NCBI RefSeq assembly: GCF_023556335.1
Contig: NZ_JAIKTS010000003.1
Location: forward strand, 125,670-189,669
Source: Stenotrophomonas mori
GTDB lineage: Bacteria > Pseudomonadota > Gammaproteobacteria > Xanthomonadales > Xanthomonadaceae
Direction: 5' to 3'
DNA: 64,000 nucleotides
Shown here in pieces: positions 27,272-35,720 of this stretch (positions are counted from its first letter, which is position 1; every line of letters starts with the position of its first letter). The notes beneath the pieces were generated by a model, which made no database searches, was not told the origin of the DNA, and worked only from the letters and a program-made list of their open reading frames with translations. A program made the position numbers and the translations under genes.

Positions 27272-27369
27272 GGCGGCCGCGCCGGCCCCGGCCGGCAACC
27301 GCAGCGTTCCTGGCCTGCCAGGGCTGCCGGCCCACGGCCGGCACTTCCCCCGAATCCGTGAGCACATCC

Positions 27370-28743
27370 ATGTCGAAGATCGAAGTTTCCTCCGCCACCA
27401 TGACCCCGCGCGAGATCGTGCAGGAACTGGACCGCCACATCGTCGGCCAGCACGACGCCAAGCGCGCGGTCGCCATCGCCCTGCGCAACCGCTGGCGGCG
27501 GATGCAGTTGCCGGCGGAGCTGCGCAACGAGGTGATGCCGAAGAACATCCTGATGATCGGCCCCACCGGCGTCGGCAAGACCGAGATCGCGCGCCGCCTG
27601 GCCACGCTGGCCAATGCGCCGTTCGTCAAGGTGGAGGCCACGCGCTTCACCGAGGTCGGCTATGTCGGCAAGGACGTGGAGCAGATCATCCGCGACCTGG
27701 CCGATACCGCGGTCAAGCTGTACCGCGAGCAGGCCAAGGTGCGGGTGCGCACCCAGGCCGAGGAGAAGGCCGAGGACCGCATCCTCGACGCGCTGTTGCC
27801 GCGCCGCAGCGCCGGTATCGGCTTCGACGCGGAAGCCGCGCGCAACGAGCCGTCGGCGGCCGACAGCGAGACCCGCGTCAAGTTCCGGCGCATGCTGCGC
27901 GCCGGCGAACTGGACGAGCGCGAGATCGAGCTGGACATGGCCGCCAACGTCAGCATGGACATCATGACCCCGCCGGGCATGGAGGAGATGGGCCAGCAGC
28001 TGAAGTCGATGTTCGCCAACCTCGGCGGCGGCAAGTCGAACAAGCGCACCCTGACGATCAGGGCCGCGCGCCCGCTGCTGGTCGAGGAAGAGGCCGGCAA
28101 GCTGGTCAACGAGGACGACGTCCGCGCCGCCGCGATCGAGGCCTGCGAGCAGCACGGCATCGTGTTCATCGACGAGATCGACAAGGTCGCCAAGCGCGGC
28201 GATGCCAACGCCTCCGGCGGCGACGTCTCGCGCGAGGGCGTGCAGCGCGACCTGCTGCCGCTGGTGGAAGGCTCCACGGTGTCCACCAAGTACGGCACGA
28301 TCAAGACCGACCACATCCTGTTCATCGCTTCCGGTGCATTCCACCTGGCCAAGCCCAGCGACCTGATCCCAGAGCTGCAGGGCCGCTTCCCGATCCGGGT
28401 GGAGCTGGGGGCGCTGAGCAAGGCCGACTTCGTGCGCATCCTGACCGAGCCGAGGGCCGCGCTGACCAAGCAGTACGAAGCGTTGCTGGCCACCGAGGGC
28501 GTCAAGGCCGGCTTCACCGGCGATGCCATCGAGCGCCTGGCGGAGATCGCCTTCCAGGTCAACGAGCGCCAGGAGAACATCGGCGCCCGCCGCCTGCACA
28601 CCGTGCTGGAGCGGCTGCTGGATACGCTCAGCTACGAGGCGCCGGACCGCGATGGCGAATCGGTCACCATCGATGTGGCCTATGTCGACCGGTACCTGGG
28701 CGAGCTGGTGCAGGACCCGGACCTGAGCCGCTACATCCTGTAG
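27370..28743 (+). CDS. hslU: HslU (ClpY) protease ATPase subunit
   Basis: 457-aa AAA+ unfoldase. N domain with [33 protein letters not shown] in family order, Walker [10 protein letters not shown], pore loop GYVGKDVE, the I domain inserted at about residues 110-240, Walker [13 protein letters not shown], sensor 2 GARRLHTV, and the C-terminal tail DLSRYIL, which docks into HslV. A GTG lies four codons upstream in frame, but the ATG at 27370 gives the conserved N-terminus. Confidence 0.97.
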   Translation: MSKIEVSSATMTPREIVQELDRHIVGQHDAKRAVAIALRNRWRRMQLPAELRNEVMPKNILMIGPTGVGKTEIARRLATLANAPFVKVEATRFTEVGYVGKDVEQIIRDLADTAVKLYREQAKVRVRTQAEEKAEDRILDALLPRRSAGIGFDAEAARNEPSAADSETRVKFRRMLRAGELDEREIELDMAANVSMDIMTPPGMEEMGQQLKSMFANLGGGKSNKRTLTIRAARPLLVEEEAGKLVNEDDVRAAAIEACEQHGIVFIDEIDKVAKRGDANASGGDVSREGVQRDLLPLVEGSTVSTKYGTIKTDHILFIASGAFHLAKPSDLIPELQGRFPIRVELGALSKADFVRILTEPRAALTKQYEALLATEGVKAGFTGDAIERLAEIAFQVNERQENIGARRLHTVLERLLDTLSYEAPDRDGESVTIDVAYVDRYLGELVQDPDLSRYIL

Positions 28744-28766
28744 CCGCGGCCGGCGGCAAAGCCGGG

Positions 28767-28785
28767 GCCCGCCGCCTGCGGGCTT
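28767..28785. terminator. Weak hairpin between convergent hslU and tetR-type genes
   Basis: GCCCGC (28767-28772) and GCGGGC (28778-28783) flank a 5-nt loop and are followed by only two T residues. It sits in the 83-bp space between convergent genes, so it could act as a modest terminator. Confidence 0.3.
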
Positions 28786-28826
28786 CCCCGGGCCGCGCCG
28801 GCGGGGGCGCGGCGCCGCCGCCCGTC

Positions 28827-29498
28827 TCAGAGGTCCCAGGCGGCGCTGTCGTCGTCCTGCGGGAATACGCCCGGCTCGAACACGCCGTCGCGCACGTAGG
28901 CCTGCAGCACCACGTCCATGATCTTCAGTCCGTCGCGTTCCAGGTCGTATTCCTCCGGCTGCGCCATGGCGTTGTAGAGCGCGCCGGTGAGGCCGATGTG
29001 CAGGATGCGGCTGGCAATGGCCGCATCCGTGCCTTCGCGCAGCTGTCCCAGTTCGCGGGCCCGTTCCAGCGCCCGGCCCACCATGTCCAGTTCTTCCTGC
29101 GAGTTCTGCCGCTGCATGGACTGGATGCTCCGGCTTTCGCTGGACTGCTCGCAGCGCAGCAGGATCTCCATCAGGTGGCGCTGGCGCGGGTCGTTGGCCA
29201 GCTCCGCCAGCGAGACGCGGATCACCGAGCGCAGGTCCTGCACCGGCGTCTGCCGCTGCGGCGCATAGGTGCGCTGCAGGCGCTGCACGAACGGCATGCG
29301 CTCGCGCTCGATCATCGCCTCCAGGACTTCGGTCTTGTTCTTGAAATGCCAGTACACCGCGCCGCGGGTGTAGCCGGCGCGCGCGGCGATCATCGCCAGG
29401 GTGGTCGCGACCACCCCCCGTTCGTGGAAACAGGCCACGGCCGCGTCGAGGATGCCCTCGCGGGTGGCCTGTGATTCCTCTTTGCTCTTGCGTGCCAT
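28827..29498 (-). CDS. TetR-family efflux repressor (SmeT/TtgR/AcrR type)
   Basis: 223-aa repressor. The N-terminal helix-turn-helix reads TLAMIAARAGYTRGAVYWHFKNKTEVLEA (in blocks), the AcrR/TtgR form, and the C-terminal region resembles the TetR_C_2 ligand-binding domain of multidrug regulators (LMEILLRCEQSSESRSIQSM). It is divergent from an RND adaptor-permease pair, and the shared intergenic DNA contains an operator nearly identical in form to those of SmeT, TtgR and AcrR. The start at 29498 was preferred over a second ATG nine codons upstream. It likely represses both itself and the pump until a toxic amphiphile binds. Confidence 0.9.
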   Translation of the reverse strand: MARKSKEESQATREGILDAAVACFHERGVVATTLAMIAARAGYTRGAVYWHFKNKTEVLEAMIERERMPFVQRLQRTYAPQRQTPVQDLRSVIRVSLAELANDPRQRHLMEILLRCEQSSESRSIQSMQRQNSQEELDMVGRALERARELGQLREGTDAAIASRILHIGLTGALYNAMAQPEEYDLERDGLKIMDVVLQAYVRDGVFEPGVFPQDDDSAAWDL

Positions 29499-29550
29499 CG
29501 CCTCGTTTTGTTGTGCACGGTCCACATGAAACCTGTCTGAATTCTAGCAA

Positions 29551-29580
29551 TTTACAAACAGACGTGTATGTATGTATTCT
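29551..29580. promoter_or_regulatory. SmeT/TtgR-type operator overlapping the pump promoter
   Basis: The half-sites TACAAACA (29553-29560) and TGTATGTA (29565-29572) form an inverted repeat with one mismatch and a 4-bp centre, matching the form of the TtgR and SmeT operators (TTTACAAACA...ATGTA) and the AcrR operator. A candidate sigma-70 promoter TTTACA (29551), 18 bp, TATTCT (29575-29580) overlaps it, so repressor binding would block the pump promoter. On the minus strand TAGAAT (rc of 29541-29546) may be the -10 of the repressor gene. Confidence 0.75.
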
Positions 29581-29721
29581 TCCGCGTTCAGTCCGCCAGC
29601 CATCGCGGTACGGTGCGGGGTTTCCCCGTCCCGTGCGCCGCCGAACGCCGCCATGGGCCTGCCGCATCGTCCGGCCTGGCCTGCGGCATGCGGCCTCTCA
29701 CTACTTCCCGAGTCCTGCGCC

Positions 29722-30891
29722 ATGAGCCGATCGATCGCCCGTCCCGCCATCCTGTCATTGCTGGTCGCCGGCGCATTGGCCGCCTGTGGCGGCCAGCCGC
29801 CGCAGCCCGAGGGCGGCGCCGGGAACGTCACCGTCGTCACCCTCAAGACCCAGCCGGTCACCCTGACCCGCGAGCTGGCCGGCCGCGCCACCGCCACCCA
29901 GATCGCCGAAGTGCGCCCGCAGGTCAACGGCATCGTCGCCAAGCGGCTGTTCACCGAAGGCAGCGTGGTCGCGCAGGGGCAGCCGCTGTACCAGCTGGAC
30001 GACGCCGCCTACCGTGCCCAGGCCAACAGCGCGCGGGCGCAGCTGGCGCGTGCCGAGGCCAGCGCCAACGCCGCGCGCCTGGCCGCCCGCCGCAGCAGCG
30101 AGCTGATCGCCTCGCGGGTCATCAGCACCCAGGACGACGAGAACGCGCAGGCGGCGATGCAGCAGGCCGTGGCCGATGTCGGTGCCGCGCGCGCCGCGCT
30201 GGACGCGGCCAACGTCACTCTCGGCTATGCGCGCATCACCGCGCCGATCAGCGGCCGGATCGGCAAGTCCAGCGTCACCCAGGGGGCGCTGGTCAGTGCC
30301 GGCCAGGCCGATCCGCTGGCCACGATCAGCCAGCTCGATCCGATCTACATCGACGTCAGCCAGTCCTCGGCCGAGCTGCTGCAGCTGCGCCGGGAATTGA
30401 ACGCCGGCCGCCTGCAGGACGTCGCCGGCATGCCGGTGGAGATCCTGCTCGAGGACGGCACGCCGTTCGCCCACCAGGGCGTGCTGGAATTCTCCGAGGT
30501 CAATGTCGATCCCTCCACCGGCACCTACGCCCTGCGCGTGCGCGTGGACAACCCCGAGCAGGTGCTGATGCCGGGCATGTTCGTGCGCGCGGTGGTCGGC
30601 AGCGGCGTCCGCCAGCAGGCCCTGCTGGTGCCGATGCAGGGCATCGCCCGCGACCCGAAGGGCGATACCAGCGCGATGGTGGTCGATGCCGAGGGCAAGG
30701 TCGCCGTGCGTCCGGTCACCGTCAGCCGCACCGTCGGCGACACCTGGCTGGTCGAGGAGGGCCTGGAGGCCGGCGACAAGGTGATCGTCGAAGGGCTGCA
30801 GAAGATCGCCCCTGGAATGCCGGTGCAGGCCACTGAGAAGGGTGCAGACGCCAAAACCGCCAAGCCGGCCGCGCCGGCCGCACAGCCGTAA
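29722..30891 (+). CDS. acrA: Multidrug RND periplasmic adaptor, AcrA/SmeD/TtgA type
   Basis: 389-aa lipoprotein adaptor. Signal and lipobox SLLVAGALAACGGQ, lipoyl halves VRPQVNGIVAKRLFTEG and ARITAPISGRIGKSSV, a helical hairpin between them, a beta-barrel part and a C-terminal membrane-proximal domain (VEEGLEAGDKVIVEGLQKI). It differs from the CzcB-type adaptor at 2903 and belongs to the hydrophobe/amphiphile group. It precedes the permease by 12 bp. Regulation by the divergent TetR-family protein is very likely. Confidence 0.9.
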   Translation: MSRSIARPAILSLLVAGALAACGGQPPQPEGGAGNVTVVTLKTQPVTLTRELAGRATATQIAEVRPQVNGIVAKRLFTEGSVVAQGQPLYQLDDAAYRAQANSARAQLARAEASANAARLAARRSSELIASRVISTQDDENAQAAMQQAVADVGAARAALDAANVTLGYARITAPISGRIGKSSVTQGALVSAGQADPLATISQLDPIYIDVSQSSAELLQLRRELNAGRLQDVAGMPVEILLEDGTPFAHQGVLEFSEVNVDPSTGTYALRVRVDNPEQVLMPGMFVRAVVGSGVRQQALLVPMQGIARDPKGDTSAMVVDAEGKVAVRPVTVSRTVGDTWLVEEGLEAGDKVIVEGLQKIAPGMPVQATEKGADAKTAKPAAPAAQP

Positions 30892-30903
30892 GCGGAGACA
30901 TCC

Positions 30904-33900
30904 ATGGCTCGTTTTTTCATCGATCGGCCCATCTTCGCGTGGGTCATCGCCATCATCATCATGCTCGCCGGCGCACTGGCGATGCTCAAGCTGCCGATCT
31001 CCATGTACCCGGAGGTCGCGCCGCCGTCGGTGGAGATCAGCGCCACCTATCCGGGCGCCTCGGCCAAGGTGATCGAGGATTCGGTGACGCAGATCATCGA
31101 GCAGAACATGAAGGGGCTGGACGGACTGCTGTACTTCTCGTCCGAAAGCTCCTCCAACGGTCTGGCCACCATCACCCTGACCTTCCAGAGCGGCACCGAT
31201 CCGGACATCGCCCAGGTGCAGGTGCAGAACAAGCTGCAGCTGGCCATGCCGCTGCTGCCGCAGGAAGTGCAGCGCCAGGGCATCAATGTGGCCAAGTCCT
31301 CCAGCGGCTTCCTGCAGGTGGTGGGCTTCGTCTCCGATGACGGCAGCATGGACGAGAACGACATCGCCGACTATGTCGGTTCGAGCATCGTCGATCCGCT
31401 CAGCCGCGTGCCCGGCGTCGGCAACATCCAGGTGTTCGGCGGCAAGTACGCCATGCGCATCTGGCTGGATCCCAACAAGCTGCACAGCTACCAGGTGTCG
31501 GTGGACGAGGTGACCGCGGCGGTGCGGGCGCAGAACGCCCAGGTGGCGGTCGGCCAGCTCGGCGGCGCGCCGGCGATCAAGGGCCAGCAGCTCAACGCCA
31601 CCATCAACGCCCAGGACCGGCTGCAGACGCCCGAACAGTTCCGCGCCATCGTGGTGCGCAGCGAGGCCGACGGCTCGGTGCTGCGGCTGGGCGACATCGC
31701 ACGGGTCGAACTGGGCGCGGAGACCTACGAGTTCGTGACCCGCTACAACGGCAAGCCCTCCACCGGCATCGCCATCACCCTGGCCACCGGCGCCAACGCC
31801 CTGGCCACCGCCGAGGGCGTGCGCACGGCGCTGGACGACCTCAAGCCGGGCTTCCCGCGCGGGCTGACCGCGGTGGTGCCGTTCGACACCACGCCGTTCG
31901 TGAAGGTGTCGATCAAGGGCGTGGTCAAGACCCTGCTCGAGGCGATCGCGCTGGTGTTCCTGGTGATGTACCTGTTCCTGCAGAACTTCCGCGCCACGCT
32001 GATCCCGACGATCGCGGTGCCGGTGGTGCTGCTGGGCACCTTCGGCGTGCTCGCGGTGCTGGGCTTCTCGATCAACATGCTGACCATGTTCGCCATGGTG
32101 CTGGCGATCGGCCTGCTGGTGGACGATGCCATCGTGGTGGTGGAGAACGTCGAGCGGATCATGGCCGAGGAAGGCCTGTCGCCGCTGGAGGCCACCCGCA
32201 AGTCCATGAGCCAGATCACCGGCGCCCTGGTCGGCATCGGCCTGGTGCTGTCGGCGGTGTTCGTGCCGATGGCCTTCATGTCCGGCTCCACCGGGGTGAT
32301 CTACCGCCAGTTCTCGGCCACCATCGTCTCGGCGATGGCCCTGTCGGTGCTGGTGGCGATCGTGCTGACCCCGGCGCTGTGCGCGACCATGCTCAAGCCG
32401 TTGAAGAAGGGCGAGCAGCATGTGACCCACCGCGGTCCGGCCGGCCGTTTCTTCGGTGCCTTCAACCGCGGCTTCGACCGCTCCAGCGCCACCTACCAGC
32501 GCGGCGTGCGCGGCATCCTGGCGCGGCCCTGGCGGTTCATGGCGGTGTTCGTGGCGCTGTCGCTGGCGATGGTGCTGCTGTTCATGCGCCTGCCCAGTTC
32601 GTTCCTGCCCAACGAGGACCAGGGCGTGCTGATGGCGATGGTGCAGGCGCCGGTCGGCGCCACCCAGGAGCGCACCCTGGAATCGATCTACAAGCTGGAA
32701 GAACACTTCCTGGAAAACGAGAAGGACGCCGTGGAATCGGTGTTCTCGGTGCAGGGCTTCAGCTTCGGCGGCATGGGCCAGAACGCCGGCATCGCCTTCA
32801 TCAAGCTCAAGGACTGGGGCGAGCGCGGCGGCAAGGACGGGGTGATGCCGATCACCGGCCGGGCGATGATGGCGCTGGGCCAGATCAAGGATGCCTTCAT
32901 CTTCGCCTTCCCGCCGCCGGCGATGCCGGAGCTGGGCATCGCGTCGGGCTATTCGTTCTTCCTCAAGGACAACGGCGGCCACGGCCACGAGGCCCTGGTG
33001 GCCGCGCGGAACACGCTGCTGGGCCTGGCCGGGGAGAGCGACAAGCTCGCCAACGTCCGTCCCAACGGCCAGGAGGACACCCCGCAGCTGCGGATCGACA
33101 TCGATGCGGCCAAGGCCGGTGCCCACGGGCTCTCGCTGGATGCGATCAACGGCACCCTGTCGGCGGCCTGGGGCTCGAACTACATCGACGACTTCGTCGA
33201 CCGTGGCCGGGTCAAGCGGGTCTATGTGCAGGCCGACGACGCCTTCCGCATGAACCCGGAGGACTTCCAGCTGTGGTCGGTGAAGAACAAGGACGGGCAG
33301 ATGGTGCCGTTCTCGGCCTTTGCCAGCCAGCGCTGGGACTATGGTTCGCCGCGCCTGGAGCGCTACAACGGCGTGTCGGCGGTGGAGATCCAGGGCGAGA
33401 CCGCGCCGGACGTCGCCTCGGGCGTGGCCATGGCCGAGATCGAGCGCCTGGCCAAGCAGCTGCCGGAGGGCTTCGGCATCGAATGGACCGCGCTGTCCTA
33501 CCAGGAGCGTGAAGCCGGGTCGCAGACACCGCTGCTGTATACGCTGTCGCTGCTGATCGTGTTCCTGTGCCTGGCCGCGCTGTACGAAAGCTGGAGCGTG
33601 CCGACCGCGGTGCTGCTGGTGGCGCCGATGGGCATCCTCGGCGCGGTGCTGGCCAACACCTTCCGCGGCATGGAACGCGACATCTACTTCCAGGTGGCGA
33701 TGCTGACCACGGTCGGCCTGACCTCGAAGAACGCGATCCTGATCGTGGAGTTCGCCAAGGAGAACCTGGACCGGGGCGTGGGCGTGATCGAGGCGACCAT
33801 GCATGCGGTGCGCGACCGCCTGCGGCCGATCATCATGACCTCGCTGGCGTTTGGCCTCGGCGTGCTGCCGCTGGCCATCGCCTCGGGCGCCGGTTCGGGG

Positions 33901-34050
33901 GCGCAGCGCGCCATCGGCACCGGCGTGCTGGGCGGCATGCTGGCCGGCACCGTGCTGGGCGTGTTCTTCATCCCGCTGTTCTTCGTGGTGGTGCAGCGGG
34001 TGTTCAACCGCCGGCGCCTGCCGGCCCAGGACGGCACCGCCGGCGGCTGA
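30904..34050 (+). CDS. acrB: Multidrug RND efflux permease, AcrB/SmeE/TtgB type
   Basis: 1048-aa HAE1-family pump. N-terminus [17 protein letters not shown] with the hallmark [10 protein letters not shown], and TM4 proton-relay residues Asp407 and Asp408 in [20 protein letters not shown] (split in blocks). The porter and docking loops and the C-terminal repeat ([16 protein letters not shown] with the relay Lys) are complete, and length equals AcrB (1049). No outer-membrane-factor gene follows, unlike smeDEF or ttgABC; the next gene is convergent, so the pump presumably borrows a TolC-like channel encoded elsewhere. Confidence 0.95.
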   Translation: MARFFIDRPIFAWVIAIIIMLAGALAMLKLPISMYPEVAPPSVEISATYPGASAKVIEDSVTQIIEQNMKGLDGLLYFSSESSSNGLATITLTFQSGTDPDIAQVQVQNKLQLAMPLLPQEVQRQGINVAKSSSGFLQVVGFVSDDGSMDENDIADYVGSSIVDPLSRVPGVGNIQVFGGKYAMRIWLDPNKLHSYQVSVDEVTAAVRAQNAQVAVGQLGGAPAIKGQQLNATINAQDRLQTPEQFRAIVVRSEADGSVLRLGDIARVELGAETYEFVTRYNGKPSTGIAITLATGANALATAEGVRTALDDLKPGFPRGLTAVVPFDTTPFVKVSIKGVVKTLLEAIALVFLVMYLFLQNFRATLIPTIAVPVVLLGTFGVLAVLGFSINMLTMFAMVLAIGLLVDDAIVVVENVERIMAEEGLSPLEATRKSMSQITGALVGIGLVLSAVFVPMAFMSGSTGVIYRQFSATIVSAMALSVLVAIVLTPALCATMLKPLKKGEQHVTHRGPAGRFFGAFNRGFDRSSATYQRGVRGILARPWRFMAVFVALSLAMVLLFMRLPSSFLPNEDQGVLMAMVQAPVGATQERTLESIYKLEEHFLENEKDAVESVFSVQGFSFGGMGQNAGIAFIKLKDWGERGGKDGVMPITGRAMMALGQIKDAFIFAFPPPAMPELGIASGYSFFLKDNGGHGHEALVAARNTLLGLAGESDKLANVRPNGQEDTPQLRIDIDAAKAGAHGLSLDAINGTLSAAWGSNYIDDFVDRGRVKRVYVQADDAFRMNPEDFQLWSVKNKDGQMVPFSAFASQRWDYGSPRLERYNGVSAVEIQGETAPDVASGVAMAEIERLAKQLPEGFGIEWTALSYQEREAGSQTPLLYTLSLLIVFLCLAALYESWSVPTAVLLVAPMGILGAVLANTFRGMERDIYFQVAMLTTVGLTSKNAILIVEFAKENLDRGVGVIEATMHAVRDRLRPIIMTSLAFGLGVLPLAIASGAGSGAQRAIGTGVLGGMLAGTVLGVFFIPLFFVVVQRVFNRRRLPAQDGTAGG

Positions 34051-34074
34051 CGCGGCCGGGCCGGAGAATGCAGG

Positions 34075-34109
34075 ACGCGGAACGCCGGGCATCGCCCGGC
34101 GTTCCGCGT
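34075..34109. terminator. Long perfect hairpin terminator after acrB
   Basis: A perfect 16-bp inverted repeat (arms 34075-34090 and 34094-34109, core CGCCGGGC/GCCCGGCG) with a 3-nt ATC loop, 25 bp after the acrB stop. It has no long T-run, but the stem is extremely stable and it lies between convergent genes. It is the only such stem in this gap. The rest of 34110-34313 holds a 19-bp direct repeat and nothing else I can identify. Confidence 0.7.
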
Positions 34110-34313
34110 TCCGGGGACCGCGAGGCAGGCCGAGGGGCAGGCTGCCTCACGGTGCAGGGGAGGCGGGAGCGCCCGATGCAGGGCGACGCCGGCACCGTCG
34201 CGGCCGCTGCCCGGGTCCGGGCATGCATCGGGGTGGAGCATCGCGCCGCAGGGCGACGCCGGCACCAGGGGCGCGTCCCCCGCGCTGTGCAGGCGCGGCG
34301 GGGGGCTCCGCGG

Positions 34314-34766
34314 CTATTCGCCGATGTCCTCGTTCCAGACGTCCGGGTGCGCGCCGATGTAGCCCTGCATCATGTCGATGCAGCCGGCATCGTTCAGGTC
34401 GATGACTTCGACCCCGCTCTCGCGCAGCCAGTCGATGCCGCCGCGGAAGCTCACCGACTCGCCCACCACCACGGTGCCGATGTTGAACTGGCGCACCAGG
34501 CCGCTGCAGTACCAGCACGGCGCCAGAGTGGTGACCATGACCGTGTCGCGGTAGCCGCGCTGGCGGCCGGCCTTGCGGAAGGCGTCGGTCTCGCCGTGGA
34601 TCGACGGGTCGCCCTCCTGCACGCGGCGGTTGTGGCCGCAGCCGAGCAGGCGGCCGTCGCGGTGGTACAGCGCCGCGCCGATCGGGATGCCGCCCTCGGC
34701 CAGGCCCTGCCGGGCCTCGGCGATGGCGGTGTCGAGCAGGGCGCGGTAGTCGGGGGTGGCGATCAT
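34314..34766 (-). CDS. Yeast-type cytosine deaminase (nucleoside/nucleobase deaminase)
   Basis: 150-aa zinc deaminase of the CDA fold. The zinc ligands are His in SIHGETDAF with catalytic Glu, and the two Cys in TTLAPCWYCSG. Several features match yeast Fcy1 rather than bacterial TadA or CodA: EGGIPIGAALYHRDG, the substrate strand IGTVVVGESVSFRGG, GVEVIDLND, and the C-terminal VWNEDIGE, against DWFEDIGE in yeast. It probably deaminates cytosine to uracil for pyrimidine salvage. The start at 34766 gives the Fcy1-like N-terminus. Transcribed alone, with ubiE divergent. Confidence 0.82.
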   Translation of the reverse strand: MIATPDYRALLDTAIAEARQGLAEGGIPIGAALYHRDGRLLGCGHNRRVQEGDPSIHGETDAFRKAGRQRGYRDTVMVTTLAPCWYCSGLVRQFNIGTVVVGESVSFRGGIDWLRESGVEVIDLNDAGCIDMMQGYIGAHPDVWNEDIGE

Positions 34767-34877
34767 GGGCGGGCCTTGGCGGGAGGAGCGCCCATCATAG
34801 CGGCCCGTTCCACCGGGCTTCCCGGGCGCCGACGCGCCGCCGGCGCGCCGCCGGCGCGGGAGTGCGATAATCGGCCC

Positions 34878-35642
34878 ATGAGCGAATCCCCCTACAAGAG
34901 CGGCACCACCCACTTCGGTTTCCGCGACGTGCCGGCCAAGGACAAGCAGAAGCTGGTCGGGCAGGTGTTCACGTCGGTGGCCGACAACTACGACCTGATG
35001 AACGACCTGATGAGCCTGGGCATCCATCGGTTGTGGAAGCGCTATTTCGTCGCCACCGCCCAGGTCAAGCCCGGCGACCGGGTGCTGGACCTGGCCGGCG
35101 GCACCGGCGACATCGCGGTGCTGCTCAAGGAGCGGCTGGGTGCCGACGGCAGCGTGGTGCTGGGCGACATCAACGCCGGCATGCTGTCGGTGGGGCGCGA
35201 CCGGCTCACCAACCGCGGCCACGTCGCCGGCTTCGAGTGGGTGCAGTGCAACGCCGAGGCGCTGCCGTTCCCCGACCAGAGCTTCGACCTGGTGACCATC
35301 TCCTTCGGCCTGCGCAACGTCACCGACAAGGACGCCGCGCTGCGCGAGATGTACCGCGTGCTCAAGGTCGGCGGCCAGGCCCGGGTGCTGGAATTCTCCG
35401 AGGTCACCGCCGACTGGTTCAAGCCGATCTACGACTTCCACTCGTTCAAGGTGCTGCCGAAGCTGGGCAGGCTGTTCGCGCGCGGCGACGGCGACAGCTA
35501 CCAGTACCTGGCCGAGAGCATCCGCAAGCACCCGCCGCAGGACGCGCTCAAGGCGATGATGGGCGAGGCCGGGTTCGACCGCTGCCACTACAAGAACCTC
35601 AGCGCCGGCATCGTCGCCATCCATTCCGGCTACAAGATCTAG
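34878..35642 (+). CDS. ubiE: Demethylubiquinone/demethylmenaquinone methyltransferase
   Basis: 254-aa SAM-dependent C-methyltransferase for ubiquinone synthesis. Features: THFGFRDVPAKDKQKLVGQVF (in blocks), YDLMNDLMSLGIHRLWKR, SAM motif VLDLAGGTGDIAVLL, and ISFGLRNVTDKDAALREMYRVLKVGG. Length is typical. The C-terminal HSGYKI is characteristic. It appears to have its own transcript: the neighbouring upstream gene is divergent and the next gene follows after 78 bp. Confidence 0.96.
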   Translation: MSESPYKSGTTHFGFRDVPAKDKQKLVGQVFTSVADNYDLMNDLMSLGIHRLWKRYFVATAQVKPGDRVLDLAGGTGDIAVLLKERLGADGSVVLGDINAGMLSVGRDRLTNRGHVAGFEWVQCNAEALPFPDQSFDLVTISFGLRNVTDKDAALREMYRVLKVGGQARVLEFSEVTADWFKPIYDFHSFKVLPKLGRLFARGDGDSYQYLAESIRKHPPQDALKAMMGEAGFDRCHYKNLSAGIVAIHSGYKI

Positions 35643-35720
35643 CGCGGCGCGCGTGCCGGACGCGGCTGCGTCCGGAGCGCGGTGCCGACACCCTCCGTTT
35701 TCCGCCGCAAAGGTAAGCCC

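Noticed and set aside
29755..34092. Very long antisense ORF opposite the acrAB genes (and similar ones at 4002-7529, 8307-12335, 59273-63592)
   Set aside because: Shadow frames produced by high G+C content. They are low-complexity Arg/His/Gln-rich, lack ribosome sites and overlap well-identified genes.
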